Shown one piece after another: positions 15,318 to 24,817 of a stretch of 64,000 nt of DNA. The first letter of the stretch is position 1. Each line of letters starts with the position of its first letter. A program made the position numbers and the translations under genes. The DNA is from CAXBMB01 sp052078155 (GTDB lineage: Bacteria; Pseudomonadota; Alphaproteobacteria; Kiloniellales; DSM-21159), in assembly GCA_052078155.1 (NCBI GenBank), contig JBQJBP010000001.1:1612001-1676000 (forward strand), read 5' to 3'. Under the pieces are notes generated by a model. The model ran no database searches and was not told the origin of the DNA. It was given only the letters and a program-made list of their open reading frames with translations.

Positions 15318-15926
15318 ATGGCCACACGTTCTCTTGCCTTGCAGACGTTCATTGAAAATCTCGAAACAGCCACTCGCAACAAATTGCCGGGAACCCCGGA
15401 GGCAAAGGAAATCACCGACCGGGTTTTTGAGGTTCTGCAATGCCCCGGTGCCCCCAAAGCAGAGCGCAGTGCCCATGCCCTGCCGGTGTGTCGGCATTTC
15501 ACCCCCGCCTGCCAGCTGGCTCAAACAGGACCAGCACCCATCCCGTCCCTGGCCAGTGCACTTGCTGATCTGGAGAGGAGTCTGACCTGGACTCGCAGAA
15601 CTGCGCCATCAGGTCAGCCGTCAGATAATGACGATCGTTTTTACGACGGACACGCCAACGCTATCATCGTGGGCGACGGCGGCCTGGAAGAACGTCAGGA
15701 TGTGACAATCGGCGTCAGTCTGGTGGCTCCAGGCATAGATTATCCCCGTCACCGCCACCCGCCTGAAGAAATCTACATTGTGCTGTCACCGGGCGAGTGG
15801 TGGCAGGAAGGCCGTCACTTTTCAGCGAAGAACTCCGGCGATCTCATTCATCATGAACCGGGCGTCTGGCACGCCATGAAGTCGACGCACCTGCCGCTGT
15901 TGGCCTTGTGGTGCCTGCTGCACTGA
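15318..15926 (+). CDS. Cupin DMSP lyase (DddQ/DddL-like)
   Basis: A 202-residue cupin protein resembling DMSP lyases, which split dimethylsulfoniopropionate into dimethyl sulfide and acrylate. The metal-binding cupin motif is clear: His145, His147, Glu151 and Tyr153 in YPRHRHPPEEIYIVLSPGEW, with His185 in PGVWHAMKS. The preceding VSLVAPGIDYP and following GDLIHHEPGVWHAM match the family pattern. Size is that of DddQ. The ATG at 15318 was selected because upstream sequence in the same frame is antisense to the hydratase gene. Its ribosome binding site is weak. Which of the DddQ/DddL subfamilies it belongs to cannot be settled from motifs. Confidence 0.75.
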   Translation: MATRSLALQTFIENLETATRNKLPGTPEAKEITDRVFEVLQCPGAPKAERSAHALPVCRHFTPACQLAQTGPAPIPSLASALADLERSLTWTRRTAPSGQPSDNDDRFYDGHANAIIVGDGGLEERQDVTIGVSLVAPGIDYPRHRHPPEEIYIVLSPGEWWQEGRHFSAKNSGDLIHHEPGVWHAMKSTHLPLLALWCLLH

Positions 15927-16138
15927 CCCATTCAACCTCACTCAATGAGGAGCCTGTTCCGGGTGATTGAGGCCTCTAAAAATTCCTGACCGAAGGACTC
16001 TCTTTTCTCATCCCGGAAGACCGACAGAATATCATATGTGTTTCTAGAAATTTTAAATCTTCATTATGAGATTAACCTTAAGAAGGGCCTCAATTCGGCT
16101 TTTGACTATGCGTCATCGCCCTCTAGAGGAAATCCACA

Positions 16139-17824
16139 ATGCTATCCCTTCTCAGCATCAGCCAGCGGCTCTATGCACTGATTGCCCTCTTTGCAATCGG
16201 CCTGTTGGCCCTGACCGCCTATACTCTCAACGACCTGCACAGCAACCTGATGGATGCCAAACGGCAGGAAATCCGATCCCAGGTGGACACCGCTTTGTCG
16301 GTTCTGGCCCACTACCAGCAACTGGAAACGGACGGACAGCTGAGTAAAGATGACGCCCAGGCTCAGGCCCTGAGCATCATCACTGCTTTGCGCTACAATG
16401 GCAGTGAGTATTTCTGGGTCAACAACCGGCAAAATGTCATGGTTGCCCACGGGGTGAGCAAGAAAATCCTGGGCCGGCCTCTGGATGATCTGGAAGACGC
16501 CGCCGGGACCCGCATCTTCGAAGTCATGAACAAGATGATCGACAGCGCGGGCAAAGGCTATCTCTCCTATCTCTGGCCCCGTGCCGGCAGCGAAGAACCC
16601 GTTGCAAAAGAAAGCTACGTCCAGCTGTTCAAGCCCTGGCAACTGGTGGTCGGAACCGGCCTTTATGTGGATGATGTGACAACTGCCTTTAACAAGCAGG
16701 CCGTTTTGGTCGTGGCTCTGGCAGCCATTGCCCTGCTGATTGTCGTGGCGCTGTCCTTGCTGATCGCCCGCTCCATCCGCGGTCCGCTGAACGGCTTGAG
16801 CACCTGCATGTATGCCCTGGCCAAAGGTGACCTTTCCGTCGACGTGCCGGGTCAGAATGATCGTCACGAGCTGGGGGCCATGTCCAAAGCCGTCATGGTT
16901 TTCAAAGAAACCGCTGGCGAGCAGCAACGCCTGCAGCAGGAAAAACTGGAAGCCGAAAGCCGCAACAAGGAAGCCAACAAGCAGGCCATGAACGATCTGG
17001 CCGGTCAGTTTGAAGCGACCGTCAAAGGGGTGGTGGAGAGCGTCAACCATGCCTCCCGCGACATGCAGGGTACGGCTCAGTCCATGACCGGCTTTGTGCA
17101 GGACGCCACCACCAAAGCAAATGCCGTGGCTCATGCTTCGACCGAAGCTTCCCACAATGTCCAGACCGTCTCGGCCGCTGCTGAAGAACTCACCAGTTCC
17201 ATTCAGGAGATCGGTCGCCAGGTCTCCAACTCCACAGACGTGTCTCAGTCCGCCCTCAAAGGGGCAGAGCAGGCCAATGTGCTGGTCGAAGGGCTGGTGG
17301 CTTCATCCGAAAAAATCGGCGAGGTTGTCACCCTGATTCAGGACATCGCGGAGCAGACAAATCTGCTGGCGCTGAACGCCACCATTGAAGCCGCCCGGGC
17401 AGGTGAAGCCGGGAAAGGCTTTGCTGTTGTGGCGTCGGAAGTGAAGTCTCTGGCCAACCAGACCGCAAAGGCCACCGAAGAAATTTCCAGCCAGATCTCC
17501 GACATCCAGTCCTCCACGGGCAATGCCGCAGAAGCCATTCGCAACATTGGCAAAACGGTATCAGAGATCAACGAGATCGCCTCTTCCATCTCTGCAGCCG
17601 TTGAGCAGCAGGGGGCGGCCACCCAGGAGATTGCCCGCAATGTGGGTCAGGCCAGCGAAGGGACCAGCTCTGTTTCCAGCAACATCTCCGGCGTTTCCCA
17701 TGCCATTTCAGAATCCGACGAAGCGGCAGGCAAGGTCCTGTCGGCCTCTCAGGATCTGTCACAGCAGTCTGAAATGCTGAAAGTGGAAGTGGAAAGCTTC
17801 ATCGAGAAAATCCGGGCCGCGTAA
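16139..17824 (+). CDS. Methyl-accepting chemotaxis protein with sCache domain
   Basis: A 561-residue transmembrane chemoreceptor. It has a first membrane helix (residues 10-28), a periplasmic single Cache domain with the mark GSEYFWVNNRQNVMVAHG and GYLSYLWPRAGS, a second membrane helix (about 187-213), a HAMP domain (to about 265) and a long cytoplasmic coiled coil. The signalling tip around EQTNLLALNATIEAARAGEA, followed by GKGFAVVASEVKSLA, is fully conserved. Cache_2 domains bind small carboxylates or amines. There is no pentapeptide tether at the C-terminus. A rho-independent terminator follows. Confidence 0.94.
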   Translation: MLSLLSISQRLYALIALFAIGLLALTAYTLNDLHSNLMDAKRQEIRSQVDTALSVLAHYQQLETDGQLSKDDAQAQALSIITALRYNGSEYFWVNNRQNVMVAHGVSKKILGRPLDDLEDAAGTRIFEVMNKMIDSAGKGYLSYLWPRAGSEEPVAKESYVQLFKPWQLVVGTGLYVDDVTTAFNKQAVLVVALAAIALLIVVALSLLIARSIRGPLNGLSTCMYALAKGDLSVDVPGQNDRHELGAMSKAVMVFKETAGEQQRLQQEKLEAESRNKEANKQAMNDLAGQFEATVKGVVESVNHASRDMQGTAQSMTGFVQDATTKANAVAHASTEASHNVQTVSAAAEELTSSIQEIGRQVSNSTDVSQSALKGAEQANVLVEGLVASSEKIGEVVTLIQDIAEQTNLLALNATIEAARAGEAGKGFAVVASEVKSLANQTAKATEEISSQISDIQSSTGNAAEAIRNIGKTVSEINEIASSISAAVEQQGAATQEIARNVGQASEGTSSVSSNISGVSHAISESDEAAGKVLSASQDLSQQSEMLKVEVESFIEKIRAA

Positions 17825-17854
17825 CGTCCCGCGCCTCAAAAACGCTATAGAATC

Positions 17855-17886
17855 AGGAGGTCCGGCCGCGCCGCGACCTCCTTTTT
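17855..17886 (+). terminator. Rho-independent terminator of the chemoreceptor gene
   Basis: An AGGAGGTC/GACCTCCT stem around a GC-rich 12-base loop, ending in TTTTT, about 30 bases after the stop codon. Confidence 0.85.
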
Positions 17887-17991
17887 CATGCCCTCTTCCA
17901 GGGTATGCTGCGCCCCAGGCATGGCAATCAACTGATTTCCGATCACCTTGGGAAGGGCTGCTGCCTGGGTTATCCTGACGCCCCGCAAGAC

Positions 17992-18136
17992 AAGAGCATG
18001 ATCGGATAAATCAGCAGGGCTTCGGGCCTGAAATGAGTGCGTCACTCACCCCCGATGCTTTTGACACGCGTTTCACACGCCAGGCGTTGTCACGTAAGTT
18101 GTCACATTGTGACTCCACTTATCCGATCCGGGGTCA
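17992..18136 (+). mobile_element. MITE-like element, degenerate copy
   Basis: The left end AGAGCATGATCGGATAAATCAG and the right-half parts GTCACGTAAGTTGTCAC, GACTCCACTTATCCGATC and GGTCAGAGG follow the family layout, with many substitutions and small insertions. It ends about 15 bases before the hydrolase start codon. The AGAGGA that serves as the hydrolase ribosome binding site spans its right edge. Confidence 0.7.
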
Positions 18137-18151
18137 GAGGAAACCCAACTC

Positions 18152-19129
18152 ATGAACCTCCCAGGTATCGAACTTCAGCTACTGCCCGCCAACGGCATCT
18201 CCCAGCGCTGCGCTCTGGCCGGGCCTGAAAACGGCCCCCTGGTTGTTCTGGTCCATGGCTGGCCGGAAAGCTGGTACTCCTGGCGCCATCAGATCCCGGC
18301 TCTGGCACAGGTCGGCTGGCGGGTTGCCGCCCCCGATCTGCGTGGCTATGGCGGCAGTGACAAACCAGGGGACATCGCCGCCTACGATCTGGAGAGCATG
18401 ACCGGAGATATTGCCGGTCTGATTGACGCTCTGGGCTATGAAACAGCCGTGCTTGTCGGGCACGACTGGGGGGCGCCTCTTGTCTGGACCACGGCCATCC
18501 TGCATCCGGAGAAGGTACAGGCCGTGGCTGGCCTCTCCGTGCCGCACATGACCCGACCCAAGGTCCCGCAAACGCAGGTCTTCAAGTCGCTCTACGCCGA
18601 CCGGTTTTTCTACATGCTCTACTTCCAGGAACCGGGCAAAGCCGAAGCGGAACTGGAAGCGAATGTCGACATCAGCCTGCGCAAGATCTATTGGGCTTTG
18701 AGCGGTCAGGCCAGGCCCGGCAGTTTTTCTCCGCCGGACAAGGACCGATCAGCCAACCTGCTGGACAGCCTGCCACTACCGCCAGACCTTTCCCCTTTCA
18801 TGACAGCGGAAGACCTGAGCTACTATGTGGGCGAATTTCAGGCATCTGGCTTTCGCGGCCCTCTCAACCGCTACCGCAATTTTGAGCGGGACTGGCAGAA
18901 CCTGCCCCAGCTGCACAAAGCTCCGGTAACCCAGCCGTCACTCTACATTGTCGGGGGCCGGGACCCAGTTCTAAAAGCCGTCCCCGGACACACTCTGCTA
19001 GATATCGCACCCCTCTTGTGCCCAAATCTGAGGGATCTGGTGGTGATAGACGGCATCGGCCACTGGACCCAGCAGGAAGCACCGGACGCGGTTACAGAGG
19101 CTCTGCTGAGCTTCCTGACAGACCTCTAA
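18152..19129 (+). CDS. Alpha/beta hydrolase, epoxide-hydrolase-like
   Basis: A 325-residue alpha/beta-hydrolase of the soluble epoxide hydrolase group. The oxyanion motif HGWPESWYSW, the nucleophile Asp in GHDWGAPLVW, a cap domain with an active-site tyrosine region, and the catalytic histidine in GIGHWTQQEAP are all visible. RDPVLK supplies the likely acid. Soluble, no signal peptide. Its start lies 15 bases beyond a MITE-like element, whose end contributes the AGAGGA Shine-Dalgarno. Convergent with rsmJ. Confidence 0.88.
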   Translation: MNLPGIELQLLPANGISQRCALAGPENGPLVVLVHGWPESWYSWRHQIPALAQVGWRVAAPDLRGYGGSDKPGDIAAYDLESMTGDIAGLIDALGYETAVLVGHDWGAPLVWTTAILHPEKVQAVAGLSVPHMTRPKVPQTQVFKSLYADRFFYMLYFQEPGKAEAELEANVDISLRKIYWALSGQARPGSFSPPDKDRSANLLDSLPLPPDLSPFMTAEDLSYYVGEFQASGFRGPLNRYRNFERDWQNLPQLHKAPVTQPSLYIVGGRDPVLKAVPGHTLLDIAPLLCPNLRDLVVIDGIGHWTQQEAPDAVTEALLSFLTDL

Positions 19130-19177
19130 ACCGGCAACAGGGCTGGCACCGCATTCCGTCTTATCAAATCATCGCGT

Positions 19178-19822
19178 CTATTCAGCAGTCCCCTGGTGAT
19201 CAGGATTTGGCTGCATGAAGACATCATAGCGGGTGGATTTCCCGGTGATCTGATGGGAGGGCGCTTTCAGGCCGGGTAAGGGATCTGCCTTTTGCGGCCA
19301 CTTCAACACCACCCGCTGGCTGGCGCTGGCCAGAGCCACCTGCATAAGCTCCAGCGCATCCTCATCGCTGCCGACAATCTCACGGATTTGTCGCAACTCC
19401 CTCTTCACCAAGGCTGAGTTTTTTCGCGGCGGGTGCATGGGATCCACCAGCACCACCTCCGGCGCCAGGGTCGGCAGCAGGTCCTTCGCATCGCCTGACA
19501 GCAACGTCATGCGCGCGACCACCTCAGCCGCCTCGCCCCCGGCCTCCCGCGCCCGCTCCAGCCCTTCCGCCAATAAACGGTGCATCTCCGGCGAACGCTC
19601 GATCAGGGTGACAGAGGCCCCCAGGGAGGCGAGCAGGAAGGCATCCCGTCCCAGCCCCGCGGTTGCGTCCACCACAAAAGGCGTCTTGCCCCCTTTCATG
19701 CCGACGGCTTTAGGCAAAGCCTGCCCGCGCCCGCCGCCATAGCGATGCCGATGTCCCACAGCCCCGCCAACAAAATCGCAGGTCAGTTCGGTCAGTTTGT
19801 CTTCTTTTGTTTTACCGGACAT
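19178..19822 (-). CDS. rsmJ: 16S rRNA (guanine-1516-N2)-methyltransferase RsmJ
   Basis: A 214-residue SAM-dependent methyltransferase. Matching RsmJ/YhiQ landmarks are the N-terminal DFVGGAVGHRHRYGGGRGQ, the SAM-binding DATAGLGRDAFLLASLG, ERSPEMHRLLAEGLERA, and the catalytic DPMHPPRKNSALVKRE (family DPMFPxRxKSA). It modifies G1516 of 16S rRNA in the cytoplasm. The ATG at 19822 is preferred to a GTG at 19873, because the intervening residues have no family similarity. Confidence 0.88.
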   Translation of the reverse strand: MSGKTKEDKLTELTCDFVGGAVGHRHRYGGGRGQALPKAVGMKGGKTPFVVDATAGLGRDAFLLASLGASVTLIERSPEMHRLLAEGLERAREAGGEAAEVVARMTLLSGDAKDLLPTLAPEVVLVDPMHPPRKNSALVKRELRQIREIVGSDEDALELMQVALASASQRVVLKWPQKADPLPGLKAPSHQITGKSTRYDVFMQPNPDHQGTAE

Positions 19823-20040
19823 TGTCAGGACACTTTGCCTAAAGCAGGGTTGATCGACTGCACCGCAAGCCACAATGAACTTGCCGGGTCTCTAGTTCTG
19901 CCAAAGCCGGGTTTCTTTGGCAAAGAGACATGTGAGCGCCACAAGAAAGGCACTTGCGACAAGATGGGGCTCGCCGCGCTGTAAAGCTTGCTTTAAGCAG
20001 GCAAAACGTCCTCTGCTTCTTTCAGTCATTTGAGTTGTTC

Positions 20041-21351
20041 ATGTCTCTCTCAAGCGTACCGTCACCCGGCACCAGCCATCACATAGACAGCTACTATGCC
20101 CGCACGAGAAACAACCAGGCCGCCCGCGCCAGCCTGACGGCAGCACTGGAGGCGGATGTCACGGTCATTGGCGGCGGTCTGGCCGGGCTGACCACAGCCC
20201 TGGAGCTGCTGCGGGCTGGTAAATCAGTCGTGCTGCTGGAAGCCCGGGAAGTGGCCTGGGGCGCTTCCGGTCGCAACGGCGGGTTTGTGTCCGCCGGCTA
20301 TGCCCGGGGATTGAATGATCTGGTGAAGATCTCCGGCCTGGAGGATGCCCAGGCCCTCTATCGTCTTTCCAGCCAGGCGGTCGACTATGTCTGGGATACC
20401 ATGGGGCAGCTGAACCTGCCGCGCCCGGCCAAGCGGCAAGGACATCTTCACGCCTTGCGGTTTGATGCGCCCAGGGAAGCTCAGGAAGAAGCTGAGTGGC
20501 TGGAAAAAACCGGGGGCGATCCCCAGGAAGTCTGGTCCCGGGAAAAACTGCGCCGCCATTTTCAGTCTGAGGTCTATCACCAGGGGGTCTTTTCCCCCAC
20601 CGGCTTTCACTTTCATCCTCTGAACTACGGGCAGGCACTGGCAGGAGAGATCGAACGTCTGGGCGGGCAGATTTTCGAAAGTTCGGCGGTAACGGACTGC
20701 GACCTGACAGGCAGCCGAAAACGCGTCAAGACAGCCGAGGGTCAGGTTACCAGCAGCGCCGTGGTTTTCTGCGGCGGGGGCTACAGCACCTCCGTCGAGC
20801 CAAGGTTGAAACGGGCCATCCTGCCGATTGCCACCTATGCCATGGTGACCGAGCCCCTGGCGGAAAAGGATCTGGACGCTTCCATTAGCAGCAAAGCCGC
20901 CATTTCCGATGATCGTCTGGCCTGTGACTACTACCGCCGGCTGGATGACAACCGCATCCTCTGGGGCGGCCGCATCACGGCCATGACCAAGGAACCCAGC
21001 CAGTTGCAGGACCTGCTGCTGGCAGATTTGCTCTCTGTCTATCCCCAGCTCTCAGGCAAGGTGAAAGTGGCCACAGCCTGGTCCGGCCTGATGAGTTACG
21101 CCCGTCATAAGATGCCCCAGATTGGACAGCTGCAGGAAGGCGTCTGGTATGGCACCGCCTTTGGCGGCCATGGCATGAACACCACGGCCGTGGCCGGGCA
21201 ACTGATCGCCGGGGCCATTGCTGAGGGGGATGACCGCTGGAAGCTCTTTAAACCCTACGGCCTGACCTGGAACGGAGGCCCCGTTGGGCCCGCTGCCATC
21301 CAGCTCAGCTACTGGAGTTACCAGCTGCGTGACTGGTGGCGGGAACGCTGA
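20041..21351 (+). CDS. FAD-dependent oxidoreductase (DAO/PuuB-like)
   Basis: A 436-residue flavoprotein of the D-amino-acid-oxidase superfamily. The dinucleotide motif VIGGGLAGLTTALELLRAGK is at about residue 41, the second FAD contact GASGRNGGFVSAGYARG follows, and the C-terminal FAD-binding part is GTAFGGHGMNTTAVAGQLIA. The pattern resembles gamma-glutamylputrescine oxidoreductase and related amine oxidases; substrate not determinable. The ATG at 20041 gives the usual 40-residue lead before the FAD motif; the upstream extension to 19954 is rejected. Confidence 0.87.
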   Translation: MSLSSVPSPGTSHHIDSYYARTRNNQAARASLTAALEADVTVIGGGLAGLTTALELLRAGKSVVLLEAREVAWGASGRNGGFVSAGYARGLNDLVKISGLEDAQALYRLSSQAVDYVWDTMGQLNLPRPAKRQGHLHALRFDAPREAQEEAEWLEKTGGDPQEVWSREKLRRHFQSEVYHQGVFSPTGFHFHPLNYGQALAGEIERLGGQIFESSAVTDCDLTGSRKRVKTAEGQVTSSAVVFCGGGYSTSVEPRLKRAILPIATYAMVTEPLAEKDLDASISSKAAISDDRLACDYYRRLDDNRILWGGRITAMTKEPSQLQDLLLADLLSVYPQLSGKVKVATAWSGLMSYARHKMPQIGQLQEGVWYGTAFGGHGMNTTAVAGQLIAGAIAEGDDRWKLFKPYGLTWNGGPVGPAAIQLSYWSYQLRDWWRER

Positions 21352-21641
21352 ATCTCCTCCCAGATAGTCAAACAGTGAATCTCGACAAAAACTAAGCGCT
21401 GATCACCAAGAGCTCAGTTCATTGCGGATTATTCACTGTTTCTCAGACCTGCTCTTTCGTTATGGTGACAAAACAGATTTATTTCCTAGCGAAGGGTCGG
21501 TTTGGTTGGCATCGCTGTGCGCTCAATACCAACTCGTGAACAATCGTTCTGGCCCTGGGCATGCAGAGATAGACAGGTCACAGGGTTAACACCCAACCGA
21601 AGAAAAACTGAACCACAGGGCAAAAAGACCGAGAGTTAAAC

Positions 21642-23462
21642 ATGGTTCTTTTGGTAGGCGGCGCTGGCAACGACCACCTAACAGGTGGTGAAAACGACGA
21701 CACGCTGTATGGCAACGGCGGCAATGACTGGATCTACGGAGCCGTAGCAAATGACCTTCTTTATGGGGGGGACGGCAATGATGTCCTGGATGCCGATCTC
21801 GGACCCGTTTTTGATTTTGGCGGCGCAGATCAGCTCTGGGGTGGCACCGGCGATGACATCCTCTATGGCGGAGGAAACAACGACCGGCTCTATGGTGGGT
21901 CAGGCAACGACAAGCTGCTCAGCGGATCAGGCAATGACAGCGTGTTGGGTGGTGCGGGCAACGACAGCATAGTCAGCGAAGGAGGCAATGACACACTCAC
22001 GGGAGGTGATGGCAACGACACCCTGTCGGGAGGGGCGGGTTTCGACTTGCTCTTTGGCGGAGACGGTGATGATCGCCTCATTGCCGGAATAGGGTATGAC
22101 ACGATAACCGGAGGCAGCGTAAACGCCACACTAAAGGGCGGTGACGGGAATGATACCCTTCAGGGCGGTCTCGGAGACGATCTGCTGGACGGCGGTTCGG
22201 GTGACAAAGATTGGGTTGATTTCAGCAACGCGACCGTCGGCGTGTCAGTCGACCTCACCCAGGGGTCCGTTTCCGACGGCCTGGGCGGCACGGACAGTCT
22301 CGTGTCCATTGAAAATGCACGGGGCAGTGCCTTCAAGGACACCCTTAAGGGCACAGCCGGTGACAACCAGCTCGTCGGCGCTGCGGGAGAGGACGTGCTC
22401 TGGGGACGGGCCGGAGATGATACGCTCAGTGGCGGGGACGGCAACGACGTGCTGTTTGGCGGCGTGGCGGACGAGCAGATCGTTGCCGGAAATGACCTGA
22501 TCTACGGCGGCGCTGGAAATGACACCCTGACAGGTGGTGAAGGCAACAACACCCTAAAAGGCGGGTCCGGCAACGACGCCCTGATTGGCGGTGCCGGTAA
22601 TGACTCCCTGACGGGTGGGGCAGGCAACGATACCCTTGAAGGCCGCGCAGGCAATAACACCCTCACGGGCGGTGATGGGGACGACCTCATCATCTACAAT
22701 CGCGGGGGCAGCGGCAACACGACCATAGATGGCGGCAGTGGCAACGATACCGTTGCCTTCTGGTCCCTCAAGTTTTCTGAGTTTTCCCGGTCCAACAACG
22801 GGTCAAACGACATTGTCACCGAAACCGCAACCGGCAATACTTTCACCCTCTCCAATGTTGAAATCCTGAAGTTCTCCGATGGCTCCTATACGCCCGAGGG
22901 AACTCCCGCCTCAAAATCACTGACTGGCAGTGACGCGGCGGAGAGCATGTCCGGTGACATCGCCGGTGACACCCTCAAAGGCAGCGGTGGCAACGACACC
23001 GTTTCCGGCGACAGCGGCCACGACCAGATCAACGGCAACCGGGGTGATGATACGGTCGCGGGTGGTGACGGCAACGACACGGTGCGTGGTGGCCAGGGTG
23101 ACGATAGCGTCAACGGCAATCAGGGCAGCGACATCGTCTCAGGCGACAGCGGCGATGATTCCTTACGCGGCGGTCAGGACAACGACCGGGTAACGGGCGG
23201 AGCCGGTGACGACACGCTGATGGGCGATCTGGGCAACGACACACTGGTGGGCGGTTCCGGCGCAGACCTGTTCCGCATTCGCCCGGGTGATGGTCATGAT
23301 GTCATCGAAGATTTCAACTATGCCCAGGGCGACCGGCTGGATTTCTCCGGCCAATCCTTCACTGACAGTGTCACCTCCGACGGCGTGCTCATCACTTTCG
23401 ATGATGGCTCGGATGTTCTGATCGAAGGGGCAACCGCGTTCGAAAGTGACTGGGTGATTTAA
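21642..23462 (+). CDS. RTX calcium-binding repeat protein (type I secreted), copy 1
   Basis: A 606-residue protein made almost wholly of glycine-aspartate nonapeptide repeats (GGxGxDxLx) that bind calcium outside the cell. Near residue 198 is one VDFS-type linker module (VSVDLTQGSVSDGLG, then SLVSIENARGSAFKDTLKG). Around residue 370 is a non-repeat domain ending NVEILKFSDGSYTPEG. The C-terminal 70 residues (GADLFRIRPGDGHDVIEDF and beyond, ending FESDWVI) are shared with the next RTX gene and with the large one at 28.7 kb, and should hold the uncleaved type I secretion signal. No enzymatic domain, signal peptide or T1SS genes are seen. Adhesin, matrix or surface-layer roles are possible. Confidence 0.88.
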   Translation: MVLLVGGAGNDHLTGGENDDTLYGNGGNDWIYGAVANDLLYGGDGNDVLDADLGPVFDFGGADQLWGGTGDDILYGGGNNDRLYGGSGNDKLLSGSGNDSVLGGAGNDSIVSEGGNDTLTGGDGNDTLSGGAGFDLLFGGDGDDRLIAGIGYDTITGGSVNATLKGGDGNDTLQGGLGDDLLDGGSGDKDWVDFSNATVGVSVDLTQGSVSDGLGGTDSLVSIENARGSAFKDTLKGTAGDNQLVGAAGEDVLWGRAGDDTLSGGDGNDVLFGGVADEQIVAGNDLIYGGAGNDTLTGGEGNNTLKGGSGNDALIGGAGNDSLTGGAGNDTLEGRAGNNTLTGGDGDDLIIYNRGGSGNTTIDGGSGNDTVAFWSLKFSEFSRSNNGSNDIVTETATGNTFTLSNVEILKFSDGSYTPEGTPASKSLTGSDAAESMSGDIAGDTLKGSGGNDTVSGDSGHDQINGNRGDDTVAGGDGNDTVRGGQGDDSVNGNQGSDIVSGDSGDDSLRGGQDNDRVTGGAGDDTLMGDLGNDTLVGGSGADLFRIRPGDGHDVIEDFNYAQGDRLDFSGQSFTDSVTSDGVLITFDDGSDVLIEGATAFESDWVI

Positions 23463-23559
23463 TCCTTACAAGCCTGCTCCCTCATTTCCATAGCGTCTTG
23501 TATCTGAACTCACCGGGATGCGCGGTATCAGCACGCGCTTTAGAACAGGAGCGCTGAGG

Positions 23560-23695
23560 GATCATGATTCCTTGCGGCGGATGACGCTGCATCAGCATCC
23601 GGTCAGTGGATCACCTTCTTCCTTTTAGGAAATGAGGCAAAGTCACGCATTTAGTGGTATCAGGTAAATCTACCTCACCCGATTTGGCCCTAAAC
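23560..23695 (+). mobile_element. MITE-like element, degenerate copy
   Basis: Recognisable parts are GGATCATGATTCCTTGCG near the left, AGGAAATGAGGCAAAGTCACGCATTTAG in the centre, and the terminus CCCGATTTGGCCCTAA. It ends about a dozen bases before the second RTX gene start. Left boundary uncertain. Confidence 0.55.
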
Positions 23696-23706
23696 TACGG
23701 ATCACA

Positions 23707-24732
23707 ATGAACCCCTTTTGGAACGAGTTTGCTTTTGGCGATGGCACCAACATCATTGTCGCAGAAAACGGGACGGAAATAGTTCTCAGCACCTCGGGTG
23801 ATGACATCATTCTTGGAGATACAGGAGATGATCTGCTGACTGGCGGGTCCGGTGATGATGTCCTGTCCGCCGGACTGGGGGATGATGTCCTTTTAGGTGG
23901 AGGCGGCAACGATATTCTCATCGGTGGAGCCGGCAATGACAGCCTGTTTGGCGAAAACGGTGACGACATTCTTTATGCCGGAGAAGGGACAGATCATCTC
24001 TACGGGGGCGAAGGCGAAAACGACTGGGCCAACTACGCCAACTACAACAATGGCGGAAGTCCCCATGACGTGCTGACTCTGGATCTGACAGGCGCCAGTT
24101 TTCCCTCCAGCGACAGTCTGAAAGATGTCTTTGACGGCATCGAGAATCTGGCCGGAAGCCGCTTTAGGGACCTCCTGACCGGTGATGAAACCAACAACAA
24201 GTTTTTTGGCAATGCTGGCGACGACACCCTGAAAGCTATGGGCGGGATTGATACCCTTATGGGGGGATCCGGCGATGACCATCTGGTCTTTTCCATCGAC
24301 GAGGAAACACTAAAGTCCGCAGATCCGGCGCAAACAGCTTCGCAAAGCTCCAGCGAGGTGTCCTCATCAGCGAACAGAGGGAATGGCAATAGCGGTGACG
24401 ATACTCTTGAAGGCAGCGCCGATGACGATTCCTTGCGCGGCGGGCTCGACGATGACCGGATCAGCGGCGGAGCGGGCAACGACACCCTGATGGGCGATCT
24501 TGGCGACGACACGCTGACCGGCGGATCAGGAGCCGACCTGTTCCGCATCCGCCCGGGTGACGGACATGACGTGATCAAAGATTTCAACGAAGCCCAGGGA
24601 GATCAGCTGGATGTCTCCGGCCAGAGCTTCATCGACAGTGTCACCTCCGAGGGCGTGCTCCTCACTTTCGATGATGGCTCGGATGTCCTGATCGAAGGGG
24701 CAGTGGCCTTCGAAAGTGATTGGCTGGGGTAA
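23707..24732 (+). CDS. RTX calcium-binding repeat protein, copy 2
   Basis: A 341-residue RTX protein. Two nonapeptide repeat blocks (about residues 30-105 and 220-275) flank a linker module (ANYANYNNGG, then FDGIENLAGSRFRDLLTGD) and a serine-rich non-repeat stretch (SSSEVSSSANRGNGN). The C-terminal 70 residues are nearly identical to those of the preceding RTX protein (GADLFRIRPGDGHDVIKDF, ending FESDWLG), which points to tandem duplication or shared secretion-signal conversion. Export by a type I system encoded elsewhere is likely. Separated from copy 1 by a degenerate repeat element. Confidence 0.87.
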   Translation: MNPFWNEFAFGDGTNIIVAENGTEIVLSTSGDDIILGDTGDDLLTGGSGDDVLSAGLGDDVLLGGGGNDILIGGAGNDSLFGENGDDILYAGEGTDHLYGGEGENDWANYANYNNGGSPHDVLTLDLTGASFPSSDSLKDVFDGIENLAGSRFRDLLTGDETNNKFFGNAGDDTLKAMGGIDTLMGGSGDDHLVFSIDEETLKSADPAQTASQSSSEVSSSANRGNGNSGDDTLEGSADDDSLRGGLDDDRISGGAGNDTLMGDLGDDTLTGGSGADLFRIRPGDGHDVIKDFNEAQGDQLDVSGQSFIDSVTSEGVLLTFDDGSDVLIEGAVAFESDWLG

Positions 24733-24817
24733 GAAAAGCGGGTGCCCCCCTGGCGCGACAGCTCGCATCAGTTCAGACACCCTCATGGTCCGTTAAGTCG
24801 AAGACCCCTGGAACAGG

